Below are positions 6,829-18,935 of a stretch of DNA of 64,000 nt, piece after piece. Origin of the DNA: Streptococcus infantis (GTDB lineage Bacteria; Bacillota; Bacilli; Lactobacillales; Streptococcaceae); NCBI RefSeq assembly GCF_019929575.1, contig NZ_JAHZPU010000009.1, forward strand, positions 1-64,000, read 5' to 3'. Both the position numbers and the translations under genes were made by a program. Numbering within the stretch: the stretch's first letter is position 1; each line of letters starts with the position of its first letter. The notes under the pieces were generated by a model that ran no database searches, had not been told where the DNA came from, and saw only the letters and a list, made by a program, of their open reading frames with translations.

Positions 6829-8061
6829 TCATAATAAACGTTCATACAAATCTTGCATCTGTATGTCATCGGGAACCAACTTGAGATAGTGTTGAATCTG
6901 CTCTTTTGCTTCTTCAAATTTTCCAAGCTCGCGTAGTAGATGAATGTATTGTTCTAAAAACTCTGGGTTTTCCTTGAGTTCTGCAACCAACACCTGATAA
7001 AATTCATAGGCAGAATCCAAATCTTCAGTTTCTTGGTAACTCCGTGCAATCATCCACTTAGTCAAGAGATTTTCTGGCTCATAAACTTCTAGGTCTAAAA
7101 TATCCTCATACCGTTCTTGCTCCTGATACAGGGTTGCTAGTCGCAAGAGGATTTCCTCTTGGTCCTCTGCATCTTCTTGAGCTTGAAGAAGATAAGCTTC
7201 CGCTTGCTCAGGTTGATGCAATTCGTAAGATAATTGTGAAGCCAGGAGTAGCAAACGTGTTTCGAAAGGATTTTTTTCCAAACCTTGTTGAGCTATCTGT
7301 AAAGCTTGCTCAGTTTGATGTTCCTTATGTAGAGCCTGGCTATAGCCATATTCATAACCTTCAAAATCTGGAGAAATAGTATCTAACTGTTTAAAATATA
7401 AAACTGCCTTTTGATATTCCTCTTGGTCAAAGTAGAGACTCGCTAATTCAAAAGCAGTTTGATCTTCATACTCTAACTCTAAAGCTTTTTCTAAAAACTC
7501 TATGGCTGATTCAAACTTTCCAAGTCGAGCATAGGCAGTTCCAATCCGCTGATAAGTCGAAATCCCTGTCTGTTCATATATGTCACGGTTATCCAGTTGA
7601 GCATAGCCTTTAATCGCTTCTAAATCGTTTCCTAGTTCACTATCTAGCTCTGCTAACCCGAACGTCAGTAGCGGATCATCAGAGTAATGAAGAGCTTCTA
7701 AGAGCTTCTCTCGAGCGACATCCGTCAAGCCTTCCATTTGATAGAAATCAGCCTTTAAAACAAGCGCAGATACATAAGAATCGCTATTGGGTTGAATTTC
7801 TTCTAGATAGGCAAACGCTTCTTCAATTTGTCCGTCTTCGCTTGAGATACTAGCTAGATTCAGATTTACCTCTGGAAAAACTGGAGCAAGTTTTTCATAA
7901 ATTTGACGAGCTTGAGGATAAAAACCAATACCTTCTAGATAATAAGCTAGTTCCAGAAGAAGATCATCCGAGTCTTCTACCAATGCTTTTTGAAAATAAT
8001 GATCAGCTCTTATTAAATCTTGCTGATCCAAAGCTTCAAGCATTTCTTGACTATTGCTCAC
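6829..8061 (-). CDS. Tetratricopeptide-repeat protein
   Basis: 410 residues, strongly acidic and helical, with a run of TPR-like motifs through the whole length (for example AYYLEGIGFYPQARQIYEKL, AYARLGKFESAIEFLEKALE, ASLYFDQEEYQKAVLYFKQL, IARSYQETEDLDSAYEFYQV). No signal peptide or membrane segment, so a cytosolic scaffold is likely. It overlaps the end of the upstream AI-2E-family permease gene by 11 bases and ends in a terminator, so the two are one operon. Its partner is unknown. Confidence 0.88.
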   Translation of the reverse strand: MSNSQEMLEALDQQDLIRADHYFQKALVEDSDDLLLELAYYLEGIGFYPQARQIYEKLAPVFPEVNLNLASISSEDGQIEEAFAYLEEIQPNSDSYVSALVLKADFYQMEGLTDVAREKLLEALHYSDDPLLTFGLAELDSELGNDLEAIKGYAQLDNRDIYEQTGISTYQRIGTAYARLGKFESAIEFLEKALELEYEDQTAFELASLYFDQEEYQKAVLYFKQLDTISPDFEGYEYGYSQALHKEHQTEQALQIAQQGLEKNPFETRLLLLASQLSYELHQPEQAEAYLLQAQEDAEDQEEILLRLATLYQEQERYEDILDLEVYEPENLLTKWMIARSYQETEDLDSAYEFYQVLVAELKENPEFLEQYIHLLRELGKFEEAKEQIQHYLKLVPDDIQMQDLYERLL

Positions 8062-9214
8062 CTTCGACCTCCTCTTCTAACTCATACAGACCACTAACTT
8101 TTTTATACCATTCAAAAATCGCTGAAATAACAACTTTTGCTGAAGCATAGACAGGAATTCCTAATAGGACTCCCCAAACACCAAACATAGAACCAGAAGT
8201 CAACAGAACAAATAGAATCGTGATTGGATGAATATTGAGTTGACTACCTAAAATCAATGGAGATACAAATCGACCTTCAATTGTCTGCTCTACGATAAAA
8301 ACAATAATAACTTTCAAGAGCATAACTGGTCCAGCAATTAAGCCTAGTACCAGAGCTGGTATCATGGCAAGGAAACTTCCAAGATAAGGGATAAGATTTA
8401 AAACCCCAGCAGTAATACCAAGGGTCACCGCATATCTCAAACCAATAATTTTAAAGAAGATGATAAACATAATCGCCACGATAACAGCAACAGTAATTTG
8501 TCCTCTAACGTAGTTAGCTAGTTGTTGGTTTACTTCTGATAGAACCTTACCTACTGGTTCTCTCAATTTATTTGGTAAGAATTGAGTGACATGATCTCTT
8601 AAACCTTTTCCGTCTCTAAGGAGATAAAAGAGCATAAACGGCATAATAATTAGAGCGACAATGACTTGTGAAGTTCCGCTAATAAGAGCACTAACCCAGT
8701 TCACAGCTTTTGAAGAAATATTACTTGCCCAAGCAGTTGCTTGTGTTGAGAATTGAGCTAGAACCTGTTCCAGTTGAGGTCTAAAGTCATCTGGTAGACG
8801 TTTGGTTACAAGATCATCAATAACTCTGTCAGCATCTTCGAGATAATTTGGTACATTTTGCGCAAAAATAACCACTTGACGTTGAAGATTTGGAATCGCA
8901 ACGGCCAGACCAATAATCAAGAGTATGCCAATAATGACAAAGATAATACTAATGGATAAGACACGATTTATCTTGTACTTCTCCATCAAATCTACCAGTG
9001 GATTTAACAAATAAAAAAGCAATCCTGATAAAATAACAGGCAACATGACCACTGATAAAAAATCAACGACAGGGATAAATAAAAAACTAATCTTACTTAA
9101 AATAAAAATATTCAGACCTAGTAATAAGGTTACCAAAAAAACTGTAACAGCCTTATTATCTAAAAACCATTTAAAAAACCAGGATAAATTAAAATGTTTC
9201 TCTTTTTGTTCCAT
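8051..9214 (-). CDS. AI-2E family (YdiK/TqsA-like) membrane permease
   Basis: 387 residues with about eight membrane helices in the family pattern: two to three helices (VTVFLVTLLLGLNIFI, FLSVVMLPVILSGLLFYLL), a cytosolic loop with a helical region (about 105-180), then helices through IVALIIMPFMLFYLL, ITVAVIVAIMFIIFF, the signature LIPYLGSFLAMIPALVLGL and VSPLILGSQLNIHPITI. The name comes from one E. coli member linked to AI-2 export; others are antiporters, so the substrate here is unknown. A second, distant paralogue lies at 36875-37984. Confidence 0.88.
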   Translation of the reverse strand: MEQKEKHFNLSWFFKWFLDNKAVTVFLVTLLLGLNIFILSKISFLFIPVVDFLSVVMLPVILSGLLFYLLNPLVDLMEKYKINRVLSISIIFVIIGILLIIGLAVAIPNLQRQVVIFAQNVPNYLEDADRVIDDLVTKRLPDDFRPQLEQVLAQFSTQATAWASNISSKAVNWVSALISGTSQVIVALIIMPFMLFYLLRDGKGLRDHVTQFLPNKLREPVGKVLSEVNQQLANYVRGQITVAVIVAIMFIIFFKIIGLRYAVTLGITAGVLNLIPYLGSFLAMIPALVLGLIAGPVMLLKVIIVFIVEQTIEGRFVSPLILGSQLNIHPITILFVLLTSGSMFGVWGVLLGIPVYASAKVVISAIFEWYKKVSGLYELEEEVEGEQ

Positions 9215-9385
9215 ATCTACTTCCTTTCCTTTGTCTTTTCATTATACCATTTTTACAAGGAATAAACTGTTTTAAAAGTGTGGAGTAACCATTGAAAACT
9301 TTAAAAAATCCATCTTATATTTTACTGATTTTATACTTAGAAGTTTCATACTTTTTTATCTATTTTCTTCAGGTCTCCTAATTTA

Positions 9386-9394
9386 TGATATAAT
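9386..9394 (+). promoter_or_regulatory. Extended -10 promoter of the lactonase gene
   Basis: TGATATAAT (TG one base before a perfect TATAAT at 9389-9394), 28 bases before the start codon. The -35 position is poor, as is common for extended -10 promoters in pneumococci. Confidence 0.7.
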
Positions 9395-9422
9395 AGAAAC
9401 ATCTTTATTTAGAGGTATAGAT

Positions 9423-10436
9423 ATGATTGAAACAATTTATTTTGGAACCTACACACGTCGTTTATCCCAAGGGATTTATCAAGCTGATTTTGATACAGAA
9501 ACTGGGCAATTATCCAATCTTAAACTCTTTGCTGCTGAACCAAGTCCTACCTATCTTGCATTTGATCAAGAAAATCACCTATACACTGTCGGTAGCAAAG
9601 AGGGACAAGGGGGAATTGCTGCCTATCAAACTGATGGTACTTTACTAAACCATGTTGTAGCTGAAGGTGCACCTCACTGTTATGTGGCTGTCGATGAGAA
9701 ACGTGGTCTAGTATATGGTGCTAACTATCACAAGGGACAAGTTCTGGTTTATAAACGTAAAGAAGATGGCAGTCTTGAATTAACTGACGTTGTTCAACAT
9801 AGCGGTCATGGTCCTCATGAAAATCAAGCTTCTCCCCACGTTCACTTTACAGATTTAACACCTGACCACTATCTAGTGACCTGTGATTTGGGTACTGACC
9901 AAGTCATCACTTATGACCTTGATCAAGAAGGGAAATTATCTAAGCTCTATACCTACAATAGTATTCCTGGAGCTGGTTCTCGTCATATCGTTTTCCATAA
10001 CCACTATAAAATTGCTTATCTCATTTGTGAACTCAATAGCACTATTGAAGTTCTAATCTACGATGGTGTTGGCGAATTTGAACGCATGCAAGTCATTTCA
10101 ACTCTACCAGACGGTTATGAAGGCTTTAATGGTACTGCTGCTATTCATCTCTCTAAAGATGGTAAATACCTCTACGCTTCTAACCGTGGCCATGATTCTA
10201 TCGCAGTATATACAATCCTTGCGGACGGTAGCTTAGAGTTGTTAGAAATCGTTCCGACACATGGTCAGACTCCACGTGATTTTGATTTGACACCAGACCA
10301 AGAATTTGTCATTGCTGTCCATCAAGACTCTGACAATGCAACCGTCTTTAAACGCAATTCTGAAACTGGACGTCTAGCAGAACTTTCTAATGACTTCCAT
10401 GTACCAGAAGCAGTCTGCATCAGTTTTGCTCCTTAA
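9423..10436 (+). CDS. Lactonase family protein (possible 6-phosphogluconolactonase)
   Basis: 337 residues, a seven-bladed beta-propeller of the YbhE/PF10282 family with repeating blade motifs (YLAFDQENHLYTVG, VDEKRGLVYGANYHKGQVLVY, LSKDGKYLYASNRGHDSIAVY, LTPDQEFVIAVHQDSDNATVF). The GPHENQASPHVHF and SRHIVFHNH segments line the active site in the family. E. coli Pgl of this type hydrolyses 6-phosphogluconolactone in the pentose phosphate pathway; other members act on other lactones, so the substrate is inferred. An AGAGG site precedes the ATG. Confidence 0.85.
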   Translation: MIETIYFGTYTRRLSQGIYQADFDTETGQLSNLKLFAAEPSPTYLAFDQENHLYTVGSKEGQGGIAAYQTDGTLLNHVVAEGAPHCYVAVDEKRGLVYGANYHKGQVLVYKRKEDGSLELTDVVQHSGHGPHENQASPHVHFTDLTPDHYLVTCDLGTDQVITYDLDQEGKLSKLYTYNSIPGAGSRHIVFHNHYKIAYLICELNSTIEVLIYDGVGEFERMQVISTLPDGYEGFNGTAAIHLSKDGKYLYASNRGHDSIAVYTILADGSLELLEIVPTHGQTPRDFDLTPDQEFVIAVHQDSDNATVFKRNSETGRLAELSNDFHVPEAVCISFAP

Positions 10437-10444
10437 GAAAACAT

Positions 10445-10479
10445 AAAAAATGAACTTGGTAACTCAAGTTCATTTTTTT
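10445..10479. terminator. Convergent terminator, lactonase / atp operon
   Basis: AAAAAATGAACTTG and CAAGTTCATTTTTT form a perfect stem with A and T runs, between the convergent lactonase and atpC genes; it serves both strands. Confidence 0.9.
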
Positions 10480-10480
10480 C

Positions 10481-10900
10481 TTATAGTCTATTTCCGACAT
10501 TAATACGGTTAATGGCACGTTGCAGTGCAATCTTCGCACGACGTTCTTGGTCAATCAAATGCTTGTCATGTGCTTCTTCGATTTCTTGCTCAGCGCGACG
10601 TTTAGCGCGTTCTGCACGGCTAACATCAATATCACGAGCACGCTCAGCTGAATCTGCAACAATGGTAATCAAATCATTTGCAATTTCAATGACACCTCCA
10701 TTCACTGCAATCCAGTTCACATGAGTATCATCATCGATGCGTTTAACCTTTACTTCATCAACTGCTAGAACCGCAATCATATTTTCATGTCGTGGCAAGA
10801 TCCCCATCTCACCATCCAGAGTTCGTACCGATACAAAGCTGGCATGGTGATCATAGACGAGGCCATCTGGTGTCACGATCTGGACGGTTAACTGAGCCAT
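10481..10900 (-). CDS. atpC: F1Fo ATP synthase epsilon subunit
   Basis: 139 residues: an N-terminal beta sandwich ([38 protein letters not shown]) and a C-terminal two-helix hairpin (about 90-139) that can inhibit rotation. It is part of the F1 central stalk. Last gene of the atp operon, 10 bases after atpD and followed by a strong terminator. Confidence 0.97.
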   Translation of the reverse strand: MAQLTVQIVTPDGLVYDHHASFVSVRTLDGEMGILPRHENMIAVLAVDEVKVKRIDDDTHVNWIAVNGGVIEIANDLITIVADSAERARDIDVSRAERAKRRAEQEIEEAHDKHLIDQERRAKIALQRAINRINVGNRL

Positions 10901-10910
10901 AGATCACCTC

Positions 10911-12317
<1,407 letters not shown>

Positions 12318-12372
12318 CTACTTCTCCTATTCTATATAAGATACTACCGGTTCCTAGCTCAGCTAGGTCCTA

Positions 12373-12525
12373 ATACTCTTCGAAAATCAAATTCAAACCA
12401 CGTCAGCGTCGCCTTACCGTATATATGATTACTGACATCGTCAGTTTCAGCTACAACCTCAAAGCAGTGCTTTGAGCAACCTGCGGCTAGCTTCCTAGTT
12501 TGCTTTTTGATTTTCATTGAGTATA
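12373..12525 (-). repeat. BOX element (boxA-boxB-boxC), inside the atp operon
   Basis: The 153 bp read on the minus strand begin with the boxA motif TATACTCAATGAAAATCAAA, contain the GAAGCTAGCCGCAGGTTGCT block, a boxB with ACTGAC/GTCAGT arms and CTCAAAGCA...TGCTTTGAG pairing, and finish with a boxC holding GGCGACGCTGACGTGG and the TTTCGAAGAGTAT end. The length fits one copy each of boxA, boxB and boxC. BOX elements are a known repeat family of S. pneumoniae and close relatives. Here it lies between atpG and atpD and would be part of the polycistronic mRNA. Confidence 0.93.
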
Positions 12526-12555
12526 AGTTCATTTTCATACGAGCTGGACTAGAGC

Positions 12556-13434
12556 CTATTCTAAAGCACTAGCTCCTGCCACAATTTCTGTGATTTCTTG
12601 TGTAATCGCCGCCTGTCTGGCACGGTTATACTGAATGGTCAAATCATTGATAACTTTTTTAGCATTATCTGTCGCTGTTTGCATAGCTGTCATCCCTGCC
12701 GCATTTTCAGCTGTCTTGGCATCGATAATAGCACCGTAAATCATACTTTCTGCAAACTGTGGCAATAGTTGATCCAAGATTTCTTCACGGCTAGTCTCTA
12801 GCTCAAAGGTCAGGCTATAGTTGTCATCTGCTTCATTTGGATCCAAGTCGACAATTGGAAGCATCTGCTCAACACGCATTTGACTTGTCAGTGTATTCAC
12901 GTGGTGATTGTAGCAAACATAGAGCTCATCGAAAAGTTCATTTTGGTACATTTCAATAGTTTTTGAAATAATCTTGCGAACTTCATCGAAGCTTGGTTGA
13001 CTGGCTAGACCACGCAATTCATAAATTGGCTGAATCCCACGAGCTTTAAAGAAGTCTGCTCCCATACCACCAATACAGATGACCTCAAAGTCATCACCTG
13101 AAGGATGGTATTCTTGCTGAATTTCCATGACTGCTTTCAAGATGGAAGAATTATATCCTCCAACAAGACCACGGTCAGATGTAATGACGATATAGCCTGT
13201 TTTCTTGACCGGGCGGCTAATCAACATTGGATTTGTTGATCCGCCGGCACCATCTCCGTGAAGGATATCTGTAAGGAGTTTACGGACTTTTTGAGCATAA
13301 ATCTGGAAGTTGCGTGCAGCTTCTTCAGAGCGACCTAACTTAGCTGCAGAAACCATCTGCATCGCGTTAGTAATTTGACTAGTATTTTTCGTTGAGGCGA
13401 TTTTTGTTTTAATATCATTTAGAGATACTGCCAT
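12556..13434 (-). CDS. atpG: F1Fo ATP synthase gamma subunit
   Basis: 292 residues. N-terminal helix [33 protein letters not shown] and C-terminal helix [41 protein letters not shown] form the coiled-coil rotor shaft inside the alpha/beta ring; the middle carries the Rossmann-like globular part ([16 protein letters not shown]). The start lies 15 bases after the atpA stop. Confidence 0.97.
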   Translation of the reverse strand: MAVSLNDIKTKIASTKNTSQITNAMQMVSAAKLGRSEEAARNFQIYAQKVRKLLTDILHGDGAGGSTNPMLISRPVKKTGYIVITSDRGLVGGYNSSILKAVMEIQQEYHPSGDDFEVICIGGMGADFFKARGIQPIYELRGLASQPSFDEVRKIISKTIEMYQNELFDELYVCYNHHVNTLTSQMRVEQMLPIVDLDPNEADDNYSLTFELETSREEILDQLLPQFAESMIYGAIIDAKTAENAAGMTAMQTATDNAKKVINDLTIQYNRARQAAITQEITEIVAGASALE

Positions 13435-13449
13435 CTGACACCTCTATTC

Positions 13450-15505
<2,056 letters not shown>

Positions 15506-15506
<1 letters not shown>

Positions 15507-16000
15507 TAAGCTTCTCCTAGCTGATCGATATACTGATCAATGAGTTCTTTATGGGCCTGACCGTCAAGGTTTTGAGAGATAATTTTTCCAGCTAGACTAA
15601 TTGTCAAGTCTGCAACATCTCCCTTAACACTTTGTAAAGCTTCAGCTTTATTTTGAGCAATTTCTTGGTTGGCTTTTTCTTTTAAGCGCCCTGCTTCAAG
15701 TTTAGCTTCAGCCAAAATATCAGCTTTACTTTTCTCAGCTGTTTCCTTTGCATTCTCTATAATCGTTTTAGCTTCGGTACGGCTACCTGCTAACTCAGCT
15801 TCGCGTTTGCTAGCAAGTTCCTCTGCCTTTTTACGGGCTTCCTCGGCACCATCAATATCTGAAGAAATCTTTTCAGCGCGTTCATCTAAGACACTGGTAA
15901 TATTTCCCCAAGCATATTTATTCACTAAAAAGATCAATAAAAGGAAGGAACCAGCGATCAGAATAAAGTCACCAATAATGGTACTAATAGTTAAATCCAT
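15506..16000 (-). CDS. atpF: F1Fo ATP synthase b subunit
   Basis: 164 residues: one N-terminal membrane helix (about 7-26, [20 protein letters not shown]) and a long charged coiled coil rich in Ala, Glu and Lys, ending in the F1-binding segment. It is the peripheral stator. It lies 18 bases after atpB. Confidence 0.96.
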
Positions 16001-16018
16001 CTTCTAATCCTCCTCTAC

Positions 16019-16735
16019 TTACTCTTCCCCTTCATTTATTTTTTTACCAATGTACATAGATGACAACATAGTAAATACATAAGCTTGAATACATGAAATG
16101 AAAATCGAAAATGCTGTCCATAACATGTTTGCAATAAAGGCAAAAGGATACCAATACAAGGCATGTTGTGACAAGGCCAATAGCAATCCTGCTAAGACCT
16201 CACCGGCAAAGATATTTCCGTAAATCCGAATCGCCAAAGAGGCAAAATTGGTGAACTCTTCTAAAATGTTCATCGGAGTCATAAAGCCAGGTGTAACAAA
16301 TGCTCTCAAATATTCTTTAACGCCTCTACGACGCACTCCTTCTACATGAGCAATCAAAGTGATCAATAATGAGAGGGATAAATCGTATCCAAGGTTGGCT
16401 GTTGGAGAAGTCCACAAGTTATAACCGTTTGTTGTTTGTACTTTTGCCATTAAACCAATATTATTGGCAACCAAGATAAACAAGAATAGAGAAAATAGGA
16501 ACAAGGAATAGTCCTTGATGTATGAATCTCCAATGTTTGGTTTTGCAAAACTAACCACAAAGTCATAAATCATCTCAAGAGCATTTTGTTTGCCCTTGGG
16601 ACGGATGGTCATTTTTCGACTTGCCCAATAGACAAAGGCAAAAACCATCAAAACAGTTACAAGAGACATGGCAAGCAGGGTCAAATCAAAGGATATTGGT
16701 CCAATATTAACGGTTGGATTCAAACTTTCTTCCAT
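16019..16735 (-). CDS. atpB: F1Fo ATP synthase a subunit
   Basis: 238 residues, five to six membrane helices. The conserved half-channel helix is seen as [20 protein letters not shown] with the essential arginine (SLAIRIYGN), and the C-terminal helix as [20 protein letters not shown]. It conducts protons past the c ring. Confidence 0.96.
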   Translation of the reverse strand: MEESLNPTVNIGPISFDLTLLAMSLVTVLMVFAFVYWASRKMTIRPKGKQNALEMIYDFVVSFAKPNIGDSYIKDYSLFLFSLFLFILVANNIGLMAKVQTTNGYNLWTSPTANLGYDLSLSLLITLIAHVEGVRRRGVKEYLRAFVTPGFMTPMNILEEFTNFASLAIRIYGNIFAGEVLAGLLLALSQHALYWYPFAFIANMLWTAFSIFISCIQAYVFTMLSSMYIGKKINEGEE

Positions 16736-16767
16736 GGTTTGACACCTCCATTTCTAAATAGAGTTGT

Positions 16768-16968
16768 CTATTTAATGACAAATGCCATCGCTAGGGTTAC
16801 AAAGAAGGTACCTTCTACAAAGGCAACACCAAGAATTAAAAGGCTACGTAATTGGTCGATAATTTCAGGTTGACGAGCGGCAGACTTGAAGAGATTACTC
16901 ATAATCATTCCTTCAGCAATAGATACACCCATACAGGCAAGACAAAGTCCGAAAAATGTTAAATTCAT
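16768..16968 (-). CDS. atpE: F1Fo ATP synthase c subunit
   Basis: 66 residues forming a two-helix hairpin with polar loop AARQPE (about 31-36) and the proton-binding glutamate in [11 protein letters not shown] (helix 2). The ring of c subunits rotates with proton flow. First gene of the operon, in the streptococcal order c-a-b-delta-alpha-gamma-beta-epsilon. From memory, the pneumococcal protein differs at many positions (for example after EG in helix 1 and at the C terminus), which argues against S. pneumoniae. In pneumococcus this subunit is the target of optochin. Confidence 0.97.
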   Translation of the reverse strand: MNLTFFGLCLACMGVSIAEGMIMSNLFKSAARQPEIIDQLRSLLILGVAFVEGTFFVTLAMAFVIK

Positions 16969-17005
16969 GACGAATTCTCCTTTTTTTAATTAAATTTACT
17001 TCCCT

Positions 17006-17034
17006 AGTTTAGTCCTAAAATTTGCTTTTGTCAA
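17006..17034 (-). promoter_or_regulatory. atp operon promoter
   Basis: TTGACA (17029-17034), 17-bp spacer, TAAACT (17006-17011) on the minus strand, about 40 bases before atpE. It drives all eight atp genes as far as can be seen. Confidence 0.75.
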
Positions 17035-17048
17035 CTTTTTACTAGTAT

Positions 17049-17062
17049 TGAAAGCGTTTCTA
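17049..17062. promoter_or_regulatory. Candidate CcpA (cre) site upstream of atp promoter
   Basis: TGAAAGCGTTTCTA matches the cre consensus TGWAARCGYTWNCW at 13 of 14 positions. It sits about 15 bp upstream of the -35 box of the atp promoter, a position where CcpA can activate or block transcription. Carbon control of the ATPase is inferred. Confidence 0.5.
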
Positions 17063-17162
17063 ATCATTTATTTCTATTTTTACGATTTTCAAGGCAATTA
17101 TATAGAAATTTTTAATGTCATTTCATATTTTTTCCTTATCTTTCCTATTTTTCTGAAAAGAA

Positions 17163-17190
17163 AAGATCCAAGTTTCAAAACCTGGATTTA
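17163..17190 (-). terminator. Possible terminator after the CHY zinc-finger gene
   Basis: ATCCAGGTTT and AAACTTGGAT pair with one mismatch, followed by CTTTTC on the minus strand, shortly after the CHY gene stop. Confidence 0.5.
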
Positions 17191-17197
17191 CCTTTTA

Positions 17198-17509
17198 TTA
17201 TTTAAAATAATATGAATGATGGCTCTGGCAAGCTGGATTAAATTGAGCTTCACAATAAGGACAGTTGCCTTTCTTTTTATACTCCTCATACGTTAGTGTC
17301 TGCTTACAGGAGCCACATAAGATGGGCTTATCCAGAGTCAGACTTAAAGGATAAGGAGAAAATGTGTGCTTTTCTAGTGCATTATGACACTGATAACAGG
17401 CGTAGTATTTCTTACAGTCATAGCACTGAAGGGCTACGATATCTTTGTCACTATGGTAATGAACACATCTGCTTTCATCGTCTACTAGTAATCCCTGAGC
17501 TTGAAGCAT
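17198..17509 (-). CDS. CHY zinc-finger protein
   Basis: 103 residues with about ten cysteines and histidines in the CHY pattern: CVHYHSDKDIVALQCYDCKKYYACYQCHNALEKH, then CGSCKQTLTYEEY and CPYCEAQFNPACQSHH. These bind several zinc ions. In eukaryotic proteins CHY domains accompany RING ubiquitin ligases; bacterial stand-alone versions have no known role. It starts 14 bases after the U32 gene stop, probably co-transcribed. Confidence 0.85.
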   Translation of the reverse strand: MLQAQGLLVDDESRCVHYHSDKDIVALQCYDCKKYYACYQCHNALEKHTFSPYPLSLTLDKPILCGSCKQTLTYEEYKKKGNCPYCEAQFNPACQSHHSYYFK

Positions 17510-17523
17510 TGATTTTTCCTTAT

Positions 17524-18810
17524 CTAGGCACGAACTGTGACGCTTGTTCCATCTTCTTTGTAAAGATTAATCAGACCTTCTTTCAAAGCACGGACCATAT
17601 CACCAGCTTGTACTGGTTGGGGAACCTTGATAGTCAAAAGTTCCATTGGATTTGGTGCACGGTCAATCTTGTTACCTTTGGCATCGTGAAGGTCTTCGAT
17701 ATAAGTTTCAAAATGACGGAAGCCAGGTCCGTAGAACTCAACTTGGTCACCTTCATTGATAACATTACGTTGACGAATAGTTGCTGTTTGTGTTGCCTCA
17801 TCATAAGCTACTACTTCCGCAACAAACTTGTATTCAGGAATCTTACGACGAGCACCAAACAGTTGCTCGTTTTCAGATGGAGTTCCGTAGTAGAAACCTG
17901 TAGCCAATTCACGTTGGGCTACCTTCCACATTTCATCTACCAAATCTTGTTTGATGGCCTCAAATTTTTCAGGGCTCTCAAGATAAGCGTCAACCGCCGC
18001 CTTGTAGCAGTTTGTCACTGTTGAAACGTAGTGGATGGACTTCATACGACCCTCAATCTTCAGACTGTCCACACCATTTTCAATCATATCTGGGATATGA
18101 TCAATCATAGACATATCAACAGCTGACATGGAGAATTCTTCAGGAATTTCTCCCTTGAGGCTCTTACGTTCTTTACCGAATGGCATGTCGTAAAGATCGT
18201 ATTTCCAACGACAAGATTGTGAACATCCACCACGGTTGGCATCACGCATACTCATGTGGTTAGAAAGGGTACAACGACCAGAGTAGGAGATACACATCGC
18301 TCCGTGGACAAAGGCCTCAATCTCCACATCTGTACGTTTACGAATTTCTGCCAGTTCTTCCATGGAAACCTCACGTGCCAATACGACACGAGTCAAGCCA
18401 AGTTCTTTCCAGAACTCAAGAGTTTCATAGTTGGTCGCACTAGCTTGGGTTGAAAGGTGGATTTCAAGTCCTGGTGCTTCTGTTGCCGCAATCATGATCA
18501 AGGCAGGATCAGAAACGATAACCGCTGCAATACCAATATCACGTAACTTACGGAACCATTCTCCGGCACCTTCTTCATTTCCTTCGTGCATAACCATATT
18601 AGCTGCTACATACACTTTAGCGCCATACTTAGCCGCAAACTGAACTCCTTCTTCCATCTGTTCGAAAGTGAAGTTACCCGCACGGCTACGTAGACCATAG
18701 GCCTGACCACCGATGAATACTGCATCTGCTCCGTATTGAACTGCTACTTTTAGTTTTTCTAAAGTTCCTGCAGGTGATAGAACCTCAGGACGTTTCAAAG
18801 TTTTTGTCAT
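17524..18810 (-). CDS. U32 family protein, tRNA hydroxylation factor (TrhP type)
   Basis: 428 residues from the ATG at 18810, preceded by AGGAGAAAAA; an upstream frame start would add six residues without a ribosome site. Typical U32 features: LSPAGTLEKLKVAVQYGADAVFIGG at the N terminus and the family signature EAFVHGAMCISYSGRC near residue 165-180, with cysteines also in GGCSQSCRW. U32 proteins of this size (TrhP/YrrO) help make 5-hydroxyuridine at the tRNA wobble position using prephenate; older databases call them collagenase-like peptidases. Assignment to TrhP rather than protease is from family knowledge. Confidence 0.88.
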   Translation of the reverse strand: MTKTLKRPEVLSPAGTLEKLKVAVQYGADAVFIGGQAYGLRSRAGNFTFEQMEEGVQFAAKYGAKVYVAANMVMHEGNEEGAGEWFRKLRDIGIAAVIVSDPALIMIAATEAPGLEIHLSTQASATNYETLEFWKELGLTRVVLAREVSMEELAEIRKRTDVEIEAFVHGAMCISYSGRCTLSNHMSMRDANRGGCSQSCRWKYDLYDMPFGKERKSLKGEIPEEFSMSAVDMSMIDHIPDMIENGVDSLKIEGRMKSIHYVSTVTNCYKAAVDAYLESPEKFEAIKQDLVDEMWKVAQRELATGFYYGTPSENEQLFGARRKIPEYKFVAEVVAYDEATQTATIRQRNVINEGDQVEFYGPGFRHFETYIEDLHDAKGNKIDRAPNPMELLTIKVPQPVQAGDMVRALKEGLINLYKEDGTSVTVRA

Positions 18811-18935
18811 TTTTTCTCCTATTTGCAATATAAAAGTTTGACACCAATCTTAACTATTTTATAGTAAACAGGGTTCAAAATCAAGCCTTGAATGAATGTT
18901 TAGACAATTTTAATTTTCAGTTTTAATGGAAAACG

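Noticed and set aside
17296-18024. 242-codon open frame on the plus strand
   Set aside because: It lies antisense to the CHY and U32 genes, crosses both, and has no ribosome site or protein-like composition (rich in Cys, His and Phe).
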